From: Trachythela sp. YZ-2020
Taxonomy: Eukaryota; Cnidaria; Anthozoa; Malacalcyonacea; Clavulariidae
DNA length: 64,000 nucleotides
Assembly (NCBI GenBank): GCA_016169945.1
Contig: JADLSH010000122.1
Span: 62,001 to 126,000 of the forward strand
Direction: 5' to 3'
Part shown: positions 60,312-64,000 of the stretch, piece after piece
Layout: every line of letters begins with the position of its first letter
Numbering within the stretch: position 1 is the first letter of the stretch
Translations under genes and position numbers: made by a program
The notes under the pieces: model-generated
What the model saw: only the letters and a program-made list of their open reading frames with translations
The model's database searches: none
What the model was told of the DNA's origin: nothing

Positions 60312-62839
60312 GTGAACTTCCAGCAGCAAAATCATTGGTTGTCTTGAAAAGAAACGACCAAAGCTGTTATATCTTCCAACAAATTTTAGAAACTTGCTTT
60401 CCCCAAGTTCCTCAATCAACTGTTAGGCGTTGGTTACGAACTATTGGCATATCTGCCATCAGAACAAATTCATTGGAACGTCAGCATTTGAATAGGATTG
60501 GACTAATCCCCTACAGATTTCTGCTTTCAGAAGATAATTTGCTTCAACTCATCCAACATTCAAAAACCCGAAGAAAGTATAATAAGAAACAGCCCTCACA
60601 ATTAAGTGCTGAGTCTGTATCATCGATTGTGAATGTTTGCCTTCCGAACATTAATTCCTGTACCAGTATTGGCAACCTTTCTCCGTCCAATTTGCACGTT
60701 CCAGTATCCAACAGTTTGCCTGATACAATAAGCGTTGAAGTTCCACAATCAAGTTCAGTTAATCCCAGTACAATTATGGATGAGGTATCAAATGCTTGCA
60801 ACGGAATGTCCAACAGTTTATCTGTTCTATGCGTTGACAACTTGCCCGATACAATAAGCCTTGAAGTTCCACAATCAAGTTCAGTTAATCCCAGTACAAT
60901 TATGGATGAGATCTCAAATGCTTGCAACGGAATGTCCAACAGTTTATCTGTTCCATGCGTTGACAAATTGCCCGATACAATAAGCCTTGAAGTTCCACAA
61001 TCAAGTTCAGTTAATCCCAGTACAATTATGGATGAGATCTCAAATGCTTGCAACGGAATGTCCAACAGTTTATCTGTTCCATGCGTTGACAACTTGCCCG
61101 ATACAACAAGCGTTGAAGTTCCACAATCAAGTTCAGTTAATCCCAGTACAATTATGGATGCGGTCTCAAATGCTTGCAACGGAATGTCCAACAGTTTATC
61201 TGTTCCATGCGTTGACAAATTTCCCGATACAATAAGCCTTGAAGTTCCACAAACAAATTCAGTTAAAAACTGTACTAGTTCTGATGAGCTTTCAAATTCT
61301 TGCAAGCCAACTTCATCCGTTAAAATAGGATGCTTAAAGAGGCAATATACGTGCCCTGAGTTGCAAATGGAACTTGACAGGCTGAGTGACTTTTACACCT
61401 TAGCGGTAAATCCATTAAGAAGTTGCAGTGCTTTCTCAGAGTCAACAATGAGGAAATTTCTAGAGCGAGTGAAATGTTTTCTCAACTTTTGTCGTCTGAA
61501 ATACCCGGAACGCAAGCTAGATTTAAGTTTTGTTGACGATGTGGATATCGTGCAAGCGTATACCACCTATCAATTGGAGGAACGAAAGCTTAACATTTCA
61601 ACAGTTGTACGGACAATAACAGCTTTGATAAACCTTGTTAAGTATGTTCATCGAGCTAGTGAAGACGTAAAATCTTGCGTCCAGTTGGTACGTTTGATGA
61701 ATGTACAACGTCAGTTATCACAGCGCCAGCAAAGTCAGCGCCTCGCAACGAAAGCCGGTCTGTGTGATAATAAAACATCAACGTTCATGTTCCAACACCT
61801 TTTAGACACCATTAAAAGCTTGCGGGAGAAAGTCGACTCATATCGAGGTTCTCCAAGACATACACGAATCCTACATGACTTTGTTCTAATCGCCTTGTAC
61901 GTTACAAGTATGTGCGGTCGGTCGAAAGAAATACGTACACTACAGTTATTTAACGAATCCGTGGAAGGAGAAGAATTCCATTTTGATTGGAAAACAAAGT
62001 GCAATATATTCGTTGTCTCTGCTGATGAGGACAAATTCACATTGTACGAAAATGATTTCAAAAATCTTCGAAGTCATGGGCCATCAAAATTTGATATAGA
62101 TAATTCGATGTGGCTTATCCCCTACGTCAAAGAATACATTAGAAAAAGGACAGATCTTCTTTGTGGCAATTCTCATTCTTTCATGTTTATGACCGTCACG
62201 GGTTTGGCGTTCACATCATCATCTTTTACATTATACTTGGGCGACCTGTTCGAAAGGGAAGTCCATATTCGTGCAGGTACAACGAAGTTACGTCATGCCT
62301 TGGTGACGCATGTGTTGTCATTACCAGAGGCAGAAAGTCTCCGAATGCGTGAAAGCCTGTCCGTGTTAATGCGTCATTCTTTGAAGCACCAGCAAACAAC
62401 GTACTGTGATATTTCGCGGCAAGACCGGACGTTCCTAAGTCGCGATTTGGTTAACAAAAGTGTAGAGGAAGCCGCTAAGAAGACTGGGTTGCAATCTTCT
62501 GCGGAATTGTCGTGCCCGAGTAAGGTCGTAGAACTTACACCTTGTGAAATATCAGTGGGTGATATGGTTGGTCTTCTAGACAGTGTCTCGACGAGCGCAG
62601 AGCATGCCATCGTCTTTGTAGGAAGAGTAGTAAAAATTCGGGCAAACGAGGCTCTTTTAATGGAATTCCGTAAAGTAGAAGGAAGCGAAACCCTGTACCG
62701 TGCAGTGGTCGATAGCAGTTGGTGGGAAAATTTGAACTCTGTCATCTACCCAATAGATATTGTATACGACAGCAAAGAACAAGCCTACGATTTGCGTTCT
62801 ACTGTCGGTGAAATTTACCACGCTGTTTATGCTGAATGA
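60312..62839 (+). CDS. Tyrosine recombinase (Crypton-like), uninterrupted
   Basis: It catalyses, by family, DNA strand exchange through a covalent Tyr-DNA intermediate. Numbering from the TTG codon at 60335 (834 residues to the stop): residues ~1-85 form a helix-turn-helix-like region (PQSTVRRWLRTIGI); ~128-310 is a linker built from 42-residue repeats; ~340-480 is the probable core-binding domain; the catalytic domain holds R529 (CGRSKEI), K576 (NDFKNLR, before a typical GPSK motif), R653 (TTKLRHAL), H681 (LMRHSL) and Y690 (TTYCD). Residues ~735-834 form a conserved C-terminal domain (VGDMVGLLD onward) shared with the minus-strand paralogue. No in-frame ATG precedes the conserved N terminus; the paralogue's ATG aligns with GCA at 60326-60328. 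A TTTTTTTAG acceptor ends at 60311, so an upstream exon supplying the start is plausible; loss of the start codon is the alternative. Confidence 0.85.
60716..61262 (+). repeat. 126-bp in-frame tandem repeat inside the recombinase gene
   Basis: Four full 126-bp units start at 60716, 60842, 60968 and 61094, followed by a partial diverged fifth from 61220. Each encodes 42 residues beginning LPDTIS(V/L)EVPQSSSVNP and ending SLSV(L/P)CVD(N/K). Copies differ at only a few bases, so the expansion is recent. Antisense and out-of-frame open frames here (for example 60544-61305 on the minus strand) are by-products. The paralogue lacks this repeat. Confidence 0.97.
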
Positions 62840-63140
62840 CATGAACGTTGAACACTTCTTCTACGTTGAACATTTCTATAAAGTAAGAATTATACACATT
62901 GTTATGTAATGAAAGTTTGTAATACAATTGGTTTTTTAATTTTTAAATTGCGTTGTTATTTCATGCATCGGAAACAACAACTTCTATGGATTATCAAATA
63001 ATAAAGTGTTTCATCATTTGATAATGCAAGGGAATTGTTATATGTAGTTACCATTTTCTCGTTGACAAAGTCGTCTCTTTCATTCCATTCTAACAGCATT
63101 CCATGGCTATCGGGAAATTTAACAGCATTCCATGGCATTC
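62840..63140. other. 3' flank of the recombinase gene
   Basis: AT-rich, non-coding. It includes the candidate polyadenylation signal and, at 63092-63107 and 63121-63135, two copies of AACAGCATTCCATGGC (second copy matching through GG) directly before satellite B begins. Confidence 0.6.
63000..63005 (+). terminator. Candidate polyadenylation signal of the plus-strand recombinase
   Basis: AATAAA about 160 bases past the stop codon, within AT-rich sequence and on the coding strand. Confidence 0.5.
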
Positions 63141-64000
63141 AAGGGCTTGTCTGCACCCCCTAACCCCCTGCCGAGATTGTGGTGAGTTTAAGCTCTCCAC
63201 GTGACGTGTTCTGAGCTGGCTCTCCTGGGAAGAGGTAATTTTAGCTCTCTAATTACAGTGTGACCCTTTTTCCAATTGAAACGCGATTCAATTACATCTT
63301 CAGGCGGTGTTCTGAGCTGGCCACACCTCCTGGGATCAGAAAAGTGTAACTTAACAAGGGCTTGTTTGCACCCCCTAACCCCCTGCCGAGATTGTGGTGA
63401 GTTTAAGCTCTCCACGTGACGTGTTCTGAGCTGGCCACACCTCCTGGGAAGAGGGTAATTTTAAGCTCTCTAATTACAGTGTGACCCTATTATTCCAATT
63501 GAAACGCGATTCAATTACATCTTCAGGCGGTCAGAAAAGTGTAACTTAACAAGGGCTTGTTTGCCCCTAACCCCTGCCGAGAGTGGTGAGTTTAAGCTCT
63601 CCACGTGACGTGTTCTGAGCTGGCCACACCTCCTGGGAAGAGGGTAATTTTAAGCTCTCTAATTACAGTGTGACCTATTATACATCTTCAGGCGGTCAGA
63701 AACAAGGGCTTGTTTGCACCTAACCCCTGCCGAGATTGTGGTGAGTTTAAGCTCTCCACGTGACGTGTTCTGAGCTGGCCACACCTCCTGGGAAGAGGGT
63801 AATTTTAAGCTCTCTAATTACAGTGTGACCCTATTATTCCAATTGAAACGCGATTCAATTACATCTTCAGGCGGTCAGAAAAGTGTAACTTAACAAGGGC
63901 TTGTTTGCACCCCTAACCCCTGCCGAGATTGTGGTGAGTTTAAGCTCTCCACGTGACGTGTTCTGAGCTGGCCACACCTCCTGGGAAGAGGGTAATTTTA
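63141..64000 (+). repeat. Satellite B: diverged relative of satellite A
   Basis: Tandem units start at AAGGGCTTGT near 63141, 63356, 63551, 63704 and 63895, giving spacings of about 215, 195, 153 and 191 bases, and the array continues past the window. The block order is the same as in satellite A: ACTTAACAAGGG, a C-rich CCCTAACCCC part, GATTGTGGTGAGTTTAA, CCACGTGACGTGTTC, GGTAATTTTAAGCTCTCT and AATTACAGTGTGA, then GCGATTCAATTAC. Sequences between the shared blocks differ substantially. The first unit carries an extra copy of a GTGTTCTGAGCTGGCC segment. Orientation is the same as satellite A. Confidence 0.95.

Noticed and set aside
60544..61305. 253-residue minus-strand open frame opposite the recombinase linker
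   Set aside because: It is the antisense of the 126-bp in-frame repeats, kept open because the period is a multiple of three.
47099..63140. The flanking arrays as long terminal repeats of a retroelement
   Set aside because: No reverse transcriptase, integrase or gag-like frame is present, and the two flanks are different satellite families, not identical terminal repeats.

Overview
This is eukaryotic, almost certainly metazoan, nuclear DNA. There is no bacterial gene packing. One gene has GT-AG introns, there is a long microsatellite, short (CCCTAA)n telomere-type tracts occur, and most of the window is satellite DNA. The TTAGGG-type motif argues against most insects. Foldback repeats around 50.2 kb and 52.7 kb resemble repeats I associate with cnidarian (anthozoan) genomes, but that placement is a low-confidence recollection and not something the sequence proves.

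Layout. (1) 1-47098 is one uninterrupted head-to-tail satellite (family A, about 198-204 bp per unit, roughly 230 copies), truncated by the window start and ending mid-unit at about 47098. (2) 47099-63140 is a 16-kb non-satellite island. It holds a probable multi-exon gene of unknown function (48119-50111, +), a gene fusing a staphylococcal-nuclease-like (SNase) domain to a SET methyltransferase domain (53078-54787, +), and two paralogous tyrosine recombinase (YR) genes in divergent head-to-head orientation (56661-58900, -; 60312-62839, +). The 1.4 kb between the YR genes holds a compound microsatellite, a degenerate satellite-A relic and the telomere-type tracts. Foldback and inverted repeats are scattered through the non-coding parts. 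(3) 63141-64000 is the start of a second, diverged satellite (family B), homologous to family A and in the same orientation.

How it may fit together. Both YR proteins keep a complete apparent Arg-Lys-Arg-His-Tyr catalytic set and share an N-terminal helix-turn-helix-like segment and a C-terminal domain of about 100 residues, so they belong to one Crypton-like family. The SNase-SET protein keeps the nuclease catalytic residues (Asp/Asp/Arg/Asp/Glu/Arg) and the SET core motifs. This domain combination is unusual, and its position next to two recombinases inside satellite DNA makes cargo of a large YR mobile element a testable idea. No termini or target duplications were recognised that would prove it.

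Caution on base accuracy. Unit-to-unit differences in satellite A are largely homopolymer-length changes (GGGG/GGG, C6/C4, CC/C, AAA/AA). The two frameshifts I detect in the island (about 49340 and about 58722) each behave as one missing base at or beside a homopolymer. Long-read consensus error is therefore a serious alternative to real pseudogenisation and to real satellite variation.
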